DNA from: Ascidiaceihabitans sp.
GTDB taxonomy: Bacteria > Pseudomonadota > Alphaproteobacteria > Rhodobacterales > Rhodobacteraceae
Assembly: GCA_028825475.1 (NCBI GenBank)
Contig: JAPKAB010000025.1
Location: 1 to 33,283, forward strand
Direction of reading: 5' to 3'
DNA length: 33,283 bases
Part shown: piece by piece, positions 16,464 to 26,603 of the stretch
Position numbering within the stretch: the first letter of the stretch is position 1
How the letters are laid out: the number at the start of each line of letters is the position of its first letter
Program-made: the position numbers and the translations under genes
The notes under the pieces: generated by a model
Told to the model about the DNA's origin: nothing
Databases searched by the model: none
What the model saw: the letters and a program-made list of their open reading frames with translations, nothing else

Positions 16464-17897
16464 CTAGTCGATCATCGGCAACAGCTTGTCCAATGACGCC
16501 TTCGCATCACCATAGAACATGCGTGTATTTTCCTTAAAGAACAGTGGGTTCTCAATACCGGAGTACCCAGTGCCCTGCCCGCGCTTGGACACAAACACTT
16601 GTTTGGCTTTCCAGCATTCCAACACAGGCATGCCTGCGATGGGAGAGTTAGGATCATCCTGCGCCGCGGGGTTCACGATGTCATTGGACCCGATCACAAT
16701 CGCCACATCAGTTTCAGGGAAATCATCATTGATTTCATCCATTTCCATCACGATGTCATAAGGCACCTTCGCTTCAGCCAGCAACACGTTCATATGCCCC
16801 GGTAGACGCCCTGCAACAGGGTGAATCGCGAAACGCACGTTCTTGCCTTGGGCACGCAATTTGCGCACCAATTCCGCGACACCTGACTGCGCTTGCGCCA
16901 CGGCCATGCCATACCCTGGAATGATAACAACGCTGTCTGCCTCATTCAGGGCCATAGCCACACCTTCAGCCTCAATTGCGATCTGTTCACCTTCAACGGC
17001 CATCTGCTCCCCTGCAGGGCCACCAAAGCCGCCCAAGATCACAGATACAAACGAACGGTTCATAGCCTTACACATGATGTAGGATAGGATCGCACCGGAT
17101 GAGCCAACAAGCGCACCAACAACGATCATCAAATCGTTCCCCAATGAGAAACCAATCGCCGCTGCAGCCCAACCTGAATAGCTGTTCAACATGGAAACAA
17201 CCACAGGCATATCCGCACCGCCAATGCCCATGATCAGGTGGTAGCCAATGAACAACGCAGCCAAAGTCATTAAGAACAATGGGAAAAAGCCACCAGTGTT
17301 AAAGTACCAAATCAACGTAATCAGTGACAATGCGGCCGCGCCAGCGTTCAACATGTGACCACCCGGAAGCTTTGTCGCTACACTGTCTACACGGCCCGCC
17401 AACTTGCCATAGGCAATGATGGAGCCCGTAAACGTGATTGCACCGATGAAGATGCCAAGGAACAATTCGACCCGAAGAATGGCAATCTCAACACCATCTT
17501 TCTTGGCCAAAAGCGCGGCAAAGCCCTCTAGCCCCTTCTTAGCCGCATCATCCATTGCCAAAACACGACCCAATTCAACATGCGCGATAAAGCCCACGAA
17601 AACCGCGGCCAAACCAACAAGTGAGTGCATAGCAGCCACCAATTCAGGCATTTGCGTCATTTGCACCTTGGTTGCCAATTGATAGCCAATGTAACCACCA
17701 CCGGCGATCATGATCATCGACAAAAACCACAAGCCAGAGCCCGGCCCGATCAACGTTGCAGCCACAGCCAACGCCATACCCGTAATGCCATACCAAACAG
17801 CGCGTTTCGCGCTTTCTTGGCCGGACAAACCGCCAAGGCTAAGAATGAAAAGAACCGCTGAGACCACATAGGCCGCTGTTGTAAAACCATATTCCAT
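16464..17897 (-). CDS. pntB: NAD(P) transhydrogenase beta subunit
   Basis: 477 residues, normal for PntB. Nine or so membrane helices fill residues 1-270 (proton channel), followed by the cytoplasmic NADP(H)-binding domain III with [27 protein letters not shown] and [12 protein letters not shown]. With PntA it couples proton entry to hydride transfer from NADH to NADP, supplying NADPH. It starts 12 bp after pntA with AAAGGAG in the gap. The order pntA-pntB and a terminator at 16413-16443 show a two-gene operon. Confidence 0.97.
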   Translation of the reverse strand: MEYGFTTAAYVVSAVLFILSLGGLSGQESAKRAVWYGITGMALAVAATLIGPGSGLWFLSMIMIAGGGYIGYQLATKVQMTQMPELVAAMHSLVGLAAVFVGFIAHVELGRVLAMDDAAKKGLEGFAALLAKKDGVEIAILRVELFLGIFIGAITFTGSIIAYGKLAGRVDSVATKLPGGHMLNAGAAALSLITLIWYFNTGGFFPLFLMTLAALFIGYHLIMGIGGADMPVVVSMLNSYSGWAAAAIGFSLGNDLMIVVGALVGSSGAILSYIMCKAMNRSFVSVILGGFGGPAGEQMAVEGEQIAIEAEGVAMALNEADSVVIIPGYGMAVAQAQSGVAELVRKLRAQGKNVRFAIHPVAGRLPGHMNVLLAEAKVPYDIVMEMDEINDDFPETDVAIVIGSNDIVNPAAQDDPNSPIAGMPVLECWKAKQVFVSKRGQGTGYSGIENPLFFKENTRMFYGDAKASLDKLLPMID

Positions 17898-17909
17898 GAA
17901 TTCGCTCCT

Positions 17910-19484
17910 TTACGATTTCTGGAACATGGCGAGCATACGCCGTGTCACAAGAAAGCCGCCGAAAATATTAATGCCGGTCATAAAGACACCAAGCGCTGCC
18001 AGTAGGATGACAAGGAATGATCCCGATCCAATTTGCATCAACGCGCCCAAAATGATGATCGACGAAATCGCATTCGTGACCGCCATCAGCGGTGTGTGCA
18101 GGCTGTGTGCCACGCCCCAGATAACCTGAAAGCCAATGAACACGGCCAACACAAACACAATAAAGTGCTGCATAAAGCTGGCTGGCGCGACCAATCCCAC
18201 GGCCAATAGCGCAGCACCACCAACGGCCAACAATGTAACCTGATTGCGTGTTTGCGCCTTGAACGCAGCAACTTCTGCAGCGCGTTTTTCCTCAGCTGTT
18301 GGCTCAGGCACCGCTTCTTTCTTGGGGGCCGCAGCGATCGCTGCGATCTTAGGCGGCGGTGGTGGGAACGTGATTGCTTTTGCGTGGGTCACAGTGGCCC
18401 CCCGAATAACATCATCGTCCATGTTGTGATCAATCACACCGTCTTTTTCAGGTGTCAGATCAGTCATCATATGACGAATGTTGGTCGAATACAGGGTCGA
18501 CGCCTGCGCTGCCATACGGCTTGGGAAATCCGTGTAACCGATTATGGTCACACCGTTTTCTGTCACAATCTTCTCGTCCATGACGGTCAGTTTGCAGTTA
18601 CCACCTTTTTCCGCAGCCAGATCAACGATGACGGAACCCGGCTTCATCGCCCCGACCATGTCTTCGGTCCACAGCTCTGGCGCATCGCGGTTCGGGATCA
18701 ACGCTGTTGTAATGACAATGTCGATATCGGGTGCCAGTTCGCGGAACTTGGCCAATTGGGCCTCGCGGAATTCTGGGCTGGAAACTGCGGCGTAACCACC
18801 TGTTGCAGCACCGTCGGCTTGTTCTTCTTCAAAATCTAGGAAAACAAATTCTGCACCCATGGATTCAATTTGTTCAGCCACTTCTGGGCGGACGTCAAAG
18901 GCATATGTGATCGCGCCCAGGCTGGTGGAGGTACCCACAGCTGCCAATCCAGCAACCCCAGCACCAACAACCAAAACCTTGGCCGGTGGCACCTTGCCCG
19001 CAGCCGTAATCTGACCGGTAAAGAAACGGCCAAAGTTATTGCCAGCCTCGATAATGGCGCGGTAGCCTGCGATGTTGGCCATCGAGGAAAGTGCATCCAT
19101 CTTCTGGGCACGCGAAATGCGCGGCACCATGTCCATCGCAACAACCGTAGAACCCTTTTTCGCCGCCGATTTCAGCAGCTTGTCATTCGCAGCAGGGTTG
19201 ATGAATGAGATCAGCGTCTGCCCATCGCGCAAGCGTTTGACCTCGGTTTCATTCGGCGCGCGCACCTTGGCAACCACATCTGCGGTTTTCCAAAGAGCGG
19301 CGGCCGTTTTGGCAATCTCGACACCAGCGGCTGCATAATCGGCATCCGAAAAACCAGCTTCAGCGCCGGCCCCCGTTTCGATTAGACAGTCGTGGCCTAA
19401 TTTTTGTAATTGCGCGGCACTTTCCGGCGTCATAGCAACGCGGCGTTCGCCTTCGAACATTTCCTTTGGTGTTCCGATTTTCAC
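17910..19484 (-). CDS. pntA: NAD(P) transhydrogenase alpha subunit
   Basis: 524 residues in one chain, as in enterobacterial PntA rather than the split PntAA/PntAB found in many alphaproteobacteria. The N-terminal NAD(H) domain I resembles alanine dehydrogenase (RVAMTPESAAQL, then the Rossmann motif VGAGVAG at 173-179). A proline/alanine linker near 370-400 leads to four C-terminal membrane helices (about 412-520). The start is GTG at 19482-19484, supported by GGGGAG eight bases upstream and by the conserved opening MKIGTPKE. Confidence 0.97.
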   Translation of the reverse strand: MKIGTPKEMFEGERRVAMTPESAAQLQKLGHDCLIETGAGAEAGFSDADYAAAGVEIAKTAAALWKTADVVAKVRAPNETEVKRLRDGQTLISFINPAANDKLLKSAAKKGSTVVAMDMVPRISRAQKMDALSSMANIAGYRAIIEAGNNFGRFFTGQITAAGKVPPAKVLVVGAGVAGLAAVGTSTSLGAITYAFDVRPEVAEQIESMGAEFVFLDFEEEQADGAATGGYAAVSSPEFREAQLAKFRELAPDIDIVITTALIPNRDAPELWTEDMVGAMKPGSVIVDLAAEKGGNCKLTVMDEKIVTENGVTIIGYTDFPSRMAAQASTLYSTNIRHMMTDLTPEKDGVIDHNMDDDVIRGATVTHAKAITFPPPPPKIAAIAAAPKKEAVPEPTAEEKRAAEVAAFKAQTRNQVTLLAVGGAALLAVGLVAPASFMQHFIVFVLAVFIGFQVIWGVAHSLHTPLMAVTNAISSIIILGALMQIGSGSFLVILLAALGVFMTGINIFGGFLVTRRMLAMFQKS

Positions 19485-19718
19485 TCGAACACTCCCCTAT
19501 TCATCGTATTAGCTTTACGTCACATAAGACATTAAACACGACAAAAAGAACACTTCCAGAGCGAACTTGGGATATTATTGGTTTCATGGCGCGTTATTCG
19601 AAAATGTGATCTGATGGTAACATTGTTTCCAAATTGCACCGCATATGAGAAATTATATTTTGCGACAAATTGCCAAACTAACAAACTAAGGTGGACAGAA
19701 ACAGGTCGAATGGCCCGT

Positions 19719-20273
19719 TTACCCTGCCCTTGAAAACGCCCTAGGGGTTTCACTGATCCTGCTGACAGAAGGCGTAAAACAACCTAACCGAACAGCGCGG
19801 TGAATGGACGAATGCGGCCAATCCTCTGGCCGTTTGACCAATCCAGCTTGAACAGGCGCGAAATGTATCATCTGACGATGCGCCTCTAAATCTTCAACGT
19901 CTCGCAAATGGTATTCCCAAAAACGTCGTTGCCAAATCCCTTTGTTGTAGGGTTTAAAATCAGATGGTCCGCCAACCTCAACGGCGGGCAATCCACGCGA
20001 GAACTGGGATTTCAGCATACGCCACCGCTTGCTAAAATCCGCATCTCCCTCTGGCAGCGTCCATATCGTGTGGATTGCAGCAGGCATCACAACGATCTCG
20101 TCGATCTGAAATGGCATAGCATTGAGCGTCTTGCGGGTTGCATGACGCAGACGCTCGATCTCTTGCACCAAAAGGTTGGAATGACGGTCTTGAAGGCGGA
20201 CCGTGAAAAACAGCTTGCCGATGGGGCGGTCGTGTTGGGTTTGATCTAACATCCCAACACATTGCAACAGCAT
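19719..20273 (-). CDS. RAYT/Y1-transposase-like protein, catalytic residues replaced
   Basis: 184 residues aligning by eye with REP-associated tyrosine transposases (IS200-like HUH fold): FFTVRLQDR, the 'PDHxH' region, WTLPEGDADFSKRW, LKSQFSRGLP, GIWQRRFWE, and a C-terminal WPHSSIHRAVRLG. Known RAYTs need an HUH motif and a tyrosine in a Y-I-H-x-N-P-V block. Here the HUH segment reads MPAAIH (A66 replaces the first His) and the tyrosine block reads MIHFAPV (M135 replaces Tyr). The reading frame is nevertheless intact and full length. It therefore looks like a domesticated DNA- or RNA-hairpin-binding protein rather than an active transposase. It follows the amidotransferase gene by 27 bp and is probably in the same transcript. 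The start could also be the ATG at 20252. Confidence 0.8.
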   Translation of the reverse strand: MLLQCVGMLDQTQHDRPIGKLFFTVRLQDRHSNLLVQEIERLRHATRKTLNAMPFQIDEIVVMPAAIHTIWTLPEGDADFSKRWRMLKSQFSRGLPAVEVGGPSDFKPYNKGIWQRRFWEYHLRDVEDLEAHRQMIHFAPVQAGLVKRPEDWPHSSIHRAVRLGCFTPSVSRISETPRAFSRAG

Positions 20274-20300
20274 GGTTAAGCATCGCTTAAAACGCGTTGA

Positions 20301-21080
20301 TCAACCGGTTTTCTTTAACGCAGGACGCATCTCGCCCGCGTCCCACGCGTGTACCGCATCGCCAAAGGCTGTGAATAACGCCTCAGACACCGGGTTCTCT
20401 GCCGCTTTCCATTCGGGATGCCACTGTACAGACATCGTAAATCCGGGTGCGTCTTTAATGTAGATCGCTTCGGGCGTGCCATCAGGGGCAACTCCGTCAA
20501 TCACAACACGTGCGCCTGCTTCTTTGATCCCTTGCCCATGCAGCGTGTTGGTCGAAACCTCGTTAGAGCCAAGAACGCGGTGGAACACACCGCCGTCCGT
20601 AAACTTCACAGCGTGACGCAACGCGAATTTTTCTTCCAACGTTCCGTCAGGTGGCATCCGGTGGTTGCTGCGCCCAGGGAGGTCGCGAATTTCTGGATAC
20701 AGCGAACCACCCATGGCAACGTTCACCTCTTGGAACCCGCGGCAGATGCCAAAAATTGGCAAACCCCGTTCGACACAGGCGCGGATCAAAGGAAGCGCGA
20801 CACCATCACGACCGCGATCAAAATCGCCATAGGCGGGTGTCGCCTCTTCGCCATATTCATCAGGGTGTACGTTTGGACGTGCGCCAGTAAAGATAAAGCC
20901 AGCACAGCGCTCCATAAGGTCTTCGATTTGGACATGCTTGGGGGATGTTGGGATCAGCAGTGGCAAAGCATTGCAAACATCACCAACGGCTTCGACGTTG
21001 ATCGAGCCACTGCCGTAGACTTCATAAGTATCATTGATCATGTGACTGTTGGTCAGAATACCGATAATTGGCCGTGCCAT
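20301..21080 (-). CDS. Class I glutamine amidotransferase-like hydrolase (PuuD-like)
   Basis: 259 residues from MARPIIGILTN. It has the triad of class I amidotransferases: nucleophile C113 in FGICRGFQE, H221 and E223 in VQWHPEW. This layout, with a free-standing glutaminase domain, matches gamma-glutamyl-gamma-aminobutyrate hydrolases (PuuD) and relatives that cut gamma-glutamyl amides in the cytoplasm. True substrate unknown. The ATG at 21078-21080 is chosen because AGGGAA lies just upstream and the family starts here; the longer frame to 21152 runs through an intergenic hairpin. No other polyamine genes are nearby, so a PuuD role is not implied. Confidence 0.9.
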   Translation of the reverse strand: MARPIIGILTNSHMINDTYEVYGSGSINVEAVGDVCNALPLLIPTSPKHVQIEDLMERCAGFIFTGARPNVHPDEYGEEATPAYGDFDRGRDGVALPLIRACVERGLPIFGICRGFQEVNVAMGGSLYPEIRDLPGRSNHRMPPDGTLEEKFALRHAVKFTDGGVFHRVLGSNEVSTNTLHGQGIKEAGARVVIDGVAPDGTPEAIYIKDAPGFTMSVQWHPEWKAAENPVSEALFTAFGDAVHAWDAGEMRPALKKTG

Positions 21081-21126
21081 AACATTCCCTAACAAGTTTT
21101 CGCGTTGTAAGAGGATGTAATACGAA

Positions 21127-21150
21127 GGGCGGACTGTGAACAGCCCGCCC
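21127..21150 (-). terminator. Stem-loop between hbpS/glcG and the amidotransferase gene
   Basis: GGGCGG-x-CTG / CAG-x-CCGCCC pairs over nine bp with one A-C mismatch and a TGAA loop, about 43 bases after the glcG-like stop. No T-run follows on the minus strand. It may give partial termination or stabilise the glcB-glcG message. A nearby palindrome CAGATATCTG lies at 21157-21166. Confidence 0.5.
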
Positions 21151-21192
21151 AATGCGCAGATATCTGTGCGTAAATCCGCAAGTCAGATCGTT

Positions 21193-21615
21193 TTAGATTT
21201 CGCCGGTCAATCCAGCAGCTTCGATACCAGCCATTGCAGCAATCGCATCGTTGTCTGATGTATCACCAGTCACGCCAACGGCACCGATCACGGCACCCTT
21301 TTTGTCGCGCACCAAAACGCCACCCGGAACAGGGATCATTTGGCCACCAAATGCACCGCCAGCAGCCGCAATGAAATAGGCCTGCGCCTCAGCACGTGCC
21401 ATTTGCGCAGTACCTGCCATGCCTAGCATGATGGAACCGTATGCTTTGCCTTGGGCAATCGCGAAACGACCCGGTGCTGCGCCATCTTCACGTTCAAACG
21501 CTTGGACGTGGCCGCCAGCATCCAAAACCACAACAGACATTGGTTTTAGGTCTAGCTCACGGCTTTTTTCCATGGCTTTGCGGATGATTGTGCGGGCTTT
21601 TCTAAGATTGATCAT
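21193..21615 (-). CDS. GlcG/HbpS-family protein
   Basis: 140 residues of the GlcG/HbpS (haem-degrading/haem-binding) fold: PMSVVVLDAGGHVQAF, the helical AIAQGKAY and the glycine-rich GGVLVRDKKGAVIGAVGVTGDTSDNDAIAA near the end. Family members bind haem or cobalamin-type ligands or act in glycolate and diol metabolism, and glcG is named for its link to the glycolate (glc) locus. It lies 37 bp after malate synthase G on the same strand, which fits a glyoxylate-use operon. No glcDEF genes are present here. No signal peptide is seen. Confidence 0.9.
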   Translation of the reverse strand: MINLRKARTIIRKAMEKSRELDLKPMSVVVLDAGGHVQAFEREDGAAPGRFAIAQGKAYGSIMLGMAGTAQMARAEAQAYFIAAAGGAFGGQMIPVPGGVLVRDKKGAVIGAVGVTGDTSDNDAIAAMAGIEAAGLTGEI

Positions 21616-21652
21616 CTTGATTTCCTTTAAATATTTTTAGTTCGGTTGGGCC

Positions 21653-23782
21653 TTAGCCCGTTACGCTTTTGAATTCGAGGCGACGTTCGTGCAGGACTGG
21701 CTCTGTATAGCCTGACGGCTGTACGCGGCCCTTCAGCACCAGATCACAGGCAGCTTGGAACGCAACGCCGTCAAATGTTGGTGCCATAGGAATATAGCTT
21801 GCGTCGCCTGCGTTCTGAGCATCCACAACAGCCGCCATCTTGCGAAGGCCTGCCATCACTTGATCCTCAGAGATCACACCGTGGTGCAACCAGTTCGCCA
21901 TGGCTTGTGCGGAAATGCGGCAGGTGGCGCGGTCTTCCATGAGGCCCACGTTGTTGATGTCTGGGACTTTGGAGCACCCAACACCCTGATCAACCCAGCG
22001 CACAACATAACCAAGGATACCTTGAGCGTTGTTCTCGATCTCACGTGCAATTTCTTCGCCGCTTAGGTTGCGGCCCGTCATCACTGGAACAGTCAGTAGG
22101 TCTTCAAGCGTGCCACGTGCACCGCCTTCTTTGATCTCGACCTGACGGGCCAAAACATCAACGTGGTGGTAGTGTGTGGCGTGCAAAGTTGCCGCTGTCG
22201 GGGATGGAACCCACGCACAGTTTGCGCCTGACTGTGGGTGACCGACTTTGGCCACCAACATGTCTGCCATCAGATCTGGCATAGCCCACATGCCTTTGCC
22301 AATTTGGGCGCGTCCCTGAAGGCCACAAGCCAAACCGATATCGACATTGCGATCCTCATAGGATGCGATCCATGGCGCGGCTTTCATTTCGCCTTTCGGC
22401 ACCATTGGACCTGCTTCCATAGATGTGTGGATTTCATCGCCTGTGCGGTCCAAGAAACCAGTGTTGATAAAGGCAACGCGTGATTTCGCAGCGCGGATAC
22501 ATTCACCAAGGTTTACAGAGGTACGGCGTTCTTCGTCCATGATGCCCAGTTTGACGGTGTTCGCAGGCAAGCCCAGAACGCCTTCAACACGGGTGAAAAT
22601 TTCATCAGCAAAGGCCACTTCTTCTGGACCATGCATCTTTGGCTTAACCACATAGACAGAACCAGTGACCGAGTTGCCGCCCTCACGCTGCAAATCATGC
22701 ATCGCGATCATGGAGGTCATCATGGCGTCCATCAGCCCCTCGCCCACGTCTAAACCATCACGGTCTGTGATCGCAGGGTTGGTCATCAGGTGGCCAACAT
22801 TGCGCACCAACATCAGGGCGCGGCCCTTTGCGGTGACTGTGCTGCCATCCGGTGCAGTGAAGGTACGGTCGCCCGCCATTTCACGAGTGACGGCCTTGCC
22901 ACCTTTTTCGAACGTCTCTTTCAGATCGCCGCGCATCAGGCCAAGCCAGTTGGTGTATGCAACAACTTTGTCTTCAGCATCGACTGCTGCAACACTGTCT
23001 TCGCAATCCATGATTGTGGACAATGCGGATTCAAGCCAAACATCAGAGATGTCAGCCTTGTCTGCTTGGCCAATTGGTGTGGACCCATCGACGCGAATTT
23101 CGATCAACAGGCTATTTTTGCGCAGGTAGTATGAACCACCGTTCTGACCCGCGAACTGTGATGGATCAGCCAAAGCCGCGCCGCCCGCCATCAATGCGCC
23201 GTCAACAACGCTCAAACCGTCGATGTCAGCCCATGAGCCAGACGCCAATGGTGCCGCTTGATCCAAATGGCCACGTGCCCATGCGATCACGCGTGACCCA
23301 CGCTCAGCGTCATAACCTTTGCCCGTTGGCAAGTCGCCCAGCGCATCTGTGCCGTACAAAGCATCATACAAGCTGCCCCAACGGGCGTTCGCAGCGTTAA
23401 GTGCAAAGCGTGCGTTCATGATTGGAACCACCAACTGCGGCCCTGGCAACATCGCGATCTCTGGGTCAACGTTTGCTGTATCGATTGAGAATGGCGCGCC
23501 CTCAGGAACCAGATAGCCGATCTCTTTCAGGAAATCAGTGTACGCGGATGCATCGTGGTCTTGGCCACGACGGGCAACGTGCCATGCATCAACTTGGGCC
23601 TGAATGTCAGAGCGTTTCGCGAGCAAGGAGCGGTTCTTTGGCCCTAGCTCATGTACAATGTCGGAAAAGCCTGTCCAGAAAGCATCAGCTGATACACCAG
23701 TCCCTGGTAGGGCTGCGTCTTCAACAAATGTCGCAAGTTCCGCGGCTACGTTTAGTCCAGCTTTGTTCACAAAATCGGTCAT
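21653..23782 (-). CDS. glcB: Malate synthase G
   Basis: 709 residues, close to the usual ~720 of the monomeric G isoform. Recognisable blocks include [20 protein letters not shown], the catalytic region [80 protein letters not shown], and [16 protein letters not shown]. It condenses glyoxylate with acetyl-CoA to malate in the cytoplasm. The start is the ATG at 23780-23782, with GAAAGGTG upstream and [10 protein letters not shown] as expected; the nine extra upstream codons are unlikely. The neighbouring glcG-like gene supports glyoxylate/glycolate use. No isocitrate lyase gene is in the window. Confidence 0.97.
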   Translation of the reverse strand: MTDFVNKAGLNVAAELATFVEDAALPGTGVSADAFWTGFSDIVHELGPKNRSLLAKRSDIQAQVDAWHVARRGQDHDASAYTDFLKEIGYLVPEGAPFSIDTANVDPEIAMLPGPQLVVPIMNARFALNAANARWGSLYDALYGTDALGDLPTGKGYDAERGSRVIAWARGHLDQAAPLASGSWADIDGLSVVDGALMAGGAALADPSQFAGQNGGSYYLRKNSLLIEIRVDGSTPIGQADKADISDVWLESALSTIMDCEDSVAAVDAEDKVVAYTNWLGLMRGDLKETFEKGGKAVTREMAGDRTFTAPDGSTVTAKGRALMLVRNVGHLMTNPAITDRDGLDVGEGLMDAMMTSMIAMHDLQREGGNSVTGSVYVVKPKMHGPEEVAFADEIFTRVEGVLGLPANTVKLGIMDEERRTSVNLGECIRAAKSRVAFINTGFLDRTGDEIHTSMEAGPMVPKGEMKAAPWIASYEDRNVDIGLACGLQGRAQIGKGMWAMPDLMADMLVAKVGHPQSGANCAWVPSPTAATLHATHYHHVDVLARQVEIKEGGARGTLEDLLTVPVMTGRNLSGEEIAREIENNAQGILGYVVRWVDQGVGCSKVPDINNVGLMEDRATCRISAQAMANWLHHGVISEDQVMAGLRKMAAVVDAQNAGDASYIPMAPTFDGVAFQAACDLVLKGRVQPSGYTEPVLHERRLEFKSVTG

Positions 23783-23848
23783 ATTGGCACCTTTCGCTGT
23801 TTGGAGCATATTAATTCAACGATAGGAGTAGGCAAAAAGTTTCCGATA

Positions 23849-23867
23849 GTAAACACGACTGGTAAAC
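23849..23867. promoter_or_regulatory. GTAAAC direct repeat upstream of glcB
   Basis: Two GTAAAC hexamers 13 bp apart start to start (23849-23854 and 23862-23867), 67-85 bp upstream of the malate synthase start. Possible regulator half-sites; no regulator is named. Confidence 0.2.
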
Positions 23868-23871
23868 TTAT

Positions 23872-24012
23872 ATGACCAATATTTCCATCAAATCTACGAA
23901 GCACTATTTATCTGAATTTGATAAACCCGTTCAGCCAACCGCCAAGGTGCTGGAAAACCCCGATCTTTCCTCGCCCTCATTCTACAAGCGCCGCTTGCGA
24001 ACAGGGCTGTAG
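23872..24012 (+). CDS. Possible small protein, 46 aa
   Basis: ATG at 23872 to TAG at 24010-24012, located between the divergent glcB and pepN genes. The product is polar with a basic C-terminus (FYKRRLRTGL) and no membrane helix. There is no clear ribosome site upstream (GGTAAACTTAT), and the promoter region of two genes is a common place for chance ORFs. I list it because it is open for its full length and ends 47 bp before pepN in the same direction. Confidence 0.3.
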   Translation: MTNISIKSTKHYLSEFDKPVQPTAKVLENPDLSSPSFYKRRLRTGL

Positions 24013-24059
24013 CTGATAATCTGGGGCCTAGTTCACAAGCATAGACCGGATCAAATCAC

Positions 24060-26603
24060 ATGCGCGATGCAGCACCACAGACGATCTACCTAAAAGATTA
24101 CACACCTTTCGGTTTTACCGTCGATGCGGTGCACCTGACATTCGATCTGGCCCCCAATGCCACACGGGTCACCAGCCGCATCCGTTTCAGCCCTGTAAAG
24201 AACGCCAAGGACACGACCTTTTTCCTACACGGCGAGAACCTAACACTGCACTCCGCCAAGATTGATGGTGAGGCGGTCACACCCACTGTCACATCTGAAG
24301 GGTTAACCTGTGAGGTCCCCAACATTCCCTTCATCTGGGAAAGCGAAGTTCAGATTGATCCTGCAGCCAACACAGCACTTGAAGGGTTATACCAATCCTC
24401 AGGCATGTATTGCACACAGTGCGAAGCCGAGGGCTTTCGCAAGATCACCTACTATCCTGACCGCCCCGATGTGATGTCTACCTTTACGGTGCGCATAAAC
24501 GGCCCCCACTCTACCCTACTGTCCAACGGCAACCCTGTCGCTTCGGGTGATGGTTGGGCCGAATGGCATGACCCGTGGCCAAAGCCTGCGTATCTGTTCG
24601 CTTTGGTTGCAGGTGAATTGATCGCCCACACAGGCAAGTTCACCACAGCCTCAGGGCGCAAGGTTGACCTAAACCTTTATGTGCGCCCGGGTGATGAGGG
24701 CAAATGCGCCTTTGGTATGCAGGCGTTGAAGGATTCCATGAAATGGGATGAAGAGGTCTATGGTCGTGAGTATGACCTCGACATCTTTAACATCGTTGCC
24801 GTGGATGACTTTAATATGGGCGCGATGGAGAACAAGGGGCTGAACATCTTCAACTCCTCTTGTGTTCTTGCCTCCCCTGATACGTCTACCGATGCGAACT
24901 TTGAACGGATCGAGGCGATCATTGCACATGAGTACTTCCACAACTGGACGGGCAATCGCATCACTTGCCGTGATTGGTTCCAACTGTGCCTGAAAGAAGG
25001 GCTGACAGTATACCGCGACAGCCAGTTCACCAGCGATATGCGCTCTGCCTCTGTCAAACTGATCGGCGACGTGATCGATTTACGTGCAAGCCAGTTCACT
25101 GAGGACCAAGGGCCCCTTGCCCACCCCGTGCGCCCAGAGAGTTTTCAAGAGATCAACAATTTCTATACCGCAACAATTTATAAGAAAGGGGCACATGTCA
25201 TTGGCATGCTGCGCACCCTTGTCGGGGCCAACGCCTATTCCAAAGCCGTGGACCTGTATTTTGATCGCCACGATGGCCAAGCCTGCACAATTGAGGATTG
25301 GCTACAGGTGTTTGAAGACAGCACAGGGCGCGACCTGACACAGTTCAAACGCTGGTATTCCCAAGCGGGCACGCCACACCTCAAAGTGACCGAAGATTAT
25401 GAAGGCGACACCTTTAAGCTAACCTTCACCCAAAACACCCCGCCCAGCGCAACAACGGCTGATCCACAACCCCAAGTGATCCCTGTCGCCGTGGGCCTAT
25501 TGGCCCCTGATGGATCTGAAGCAATGGGCACACAGGTATTGGAAGTGACAAAGGCCACACAGACATTCACCTTTACTGGGCAAAAGGAACGCCCAGTCGC
25601 ATCCGTCTTGCGCGGCTTCTCTGCCCCTGTGGTGATGGACCATAAAGCTGACAACGCATTCCTGTTGGCCCATGACACTGACCCGTTCAATCGCTGGCAG
25701 GCTGGTGACACCTTGGCAGAGGCCAGTTTGATCGCGACCATCACACGCGGCAAGCCAGTTGATCCTGCATACCTTGACGGTTTGTCAAAAATCATTGGGG
25801 ACGAAAGCCTTGATCCTGCCTATCGCACCCTTATGCTTGATTTCCCAAACGGGGCTGAACTGGCAACAAAACTGCACGCGATTGGTGAAATCCCAGATCC
25901 AGACGCAATCTGGTCTGCTGTGGATGGCATGAAACAGGCCCAAGCGGATGCCTTTGCCCCTCAACTACAATCCATCTATGACGCCAACCAAATCAGCGTT
26001 GATTACAAACCCGATGCAGAACAATCTGGTAAACGCTCGCTTGCGAACTTGGTTCTGTCGCTGATCAACCGCTCGGACGGTGGCGCGTTGGCGCAGGCGC
26101 AATACGACAATGCAACCAACATGACCCAGCAGCTTTCAGCGCTTGCCTCTCTCATCCGCGCAGGGATCGGTGATACGGCTTTGGCTCAGTTCGAGGCGCA
26201 GTGGAAAGATGACCGTCTGGTCATGGACAAATGGTTTGGCCTTCAGGTTGGTTGCTCCAAACCAGACGATGCAGCGGACACCGCCACGGCATTGACCAAA
26301 CATGCGCTGTTCAATTGGAAGAACCCTAACCGCTTCCGTGCCACGCTGGGCGCGTTGGCAGGACACCACGCGGGCTTTCACGCTAAAGACGGGTCAGGGT
26401 ATGCACTATTGGCTGATTGGTTGATCAAACTAGACCCTGTAAACCCACAGACCACAGCACGCATGTGTTCGGCTTTCCAAACATGGCGTCGGTATGACCA
26501 AATCCGCCAGTCCTTGATCAGCACACAACTTGACCGGATCGCAAACACACCAAACCTAAGCCGCGACACCGCTGAAATGATTAACCGTATCCGCAGTGCC
26601 TAA
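24060..26603 (+). CDS. pepN: Aminopeptidase N
   Basis: 847 residues, an M1 zinc aminopeptidase of the bacterial PepN type. The substrate-anchoring GAMEN motif is at 254-258. The zinc site HEYFHNW gives H290, E291 (catalytic) and H294, with the third ligand E313 in KEGLTVYRD. The C-terminal half carries the DUF3458-type beta and helical arch domains of PepN, ending in DTAEMINRIRSA. It removes N-terminal residues from peptides in the cytoplasm, complementing the peptide importer elsewhere in the window, although the two are not in one operon. No signal peptide is present. Confidence 0.96.
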   Translation: MRDAAPQTIYLKDYTPFGFTVDAVHLTFDLAPNATRVTSRIRFSPVKNAKDTTFFLHGENLTLHSAKIDGEAVTPTVTSEGLTCEVPNIPFIWESEVQIDPAANTALEGLYQSSGMYCTQCEAEGFRKITYYPDRPDVMSTFTVRINGPHSTLLSNGNPVASGDGWAEWHDPWPKPAYLFALVAGELIAHTGKFTTASGRKVDLNLYVRPGDEGKCAFGMQALKDSMKWDEEVYGREYDLDIFNIVAVDDFNMGAMENKGLNIFNSSCVLASPDTSTDANFERIEAIIAHEYFHNWTGNRITCRDWFQLCLKEGLTVYRDSQFTSDMRSASVKLIGDVIDLRASQFTEDQGPLAHPVRPESFQEINNFYTATIYKKGAHVIGMLRTLVGANAYSKAVDLYFDRHDGQACTIEDWLQVFEDSTGRDLTQFKRWYSQAGTPHLKVTEDYEGDTFKLTFTQNTPPSATTADPQPQVIPVAVGLLAPDGSEAMGTQVLEVTKATQTFTFTGQKERPVASVLRGFSAPVVMDHKADNAFLLAHDTDPFNRWQAGDTLAEASLIATITRGKPVDPAYLDGLSKIIGDESLDPAYRTLMLDFPNGAELATKLHAIGEIPDPDAIWSAVDGMKQAQADAFAPQLQSIYDANQISVDYKPDAEQSGKRSLANLVLSLINRSDGGALAQAQYDNATNMTQQLSALASLIRAGIGDTALAQFEAQWKDDRLVMDKWFGLQVGCSKPDDAADTATALTKHALFNWKNPNRFRATLGALAGHHAGFHAKDGSGYALLADWLIKLDPVNPQTTARMCSAFQTWRRYDQIRQSLISTQLDRIANTPNLSRDTAEMINRIRSA

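Noticed and set aside
18252..18839. Long plus-strand ORF opposite pntA, and similar long antisense ORFs opposite other genes
   Set aside because: These mirror confident genes in the opposite strand, have low-complexity or arginine/histidine-rich products and no recognisable domain.
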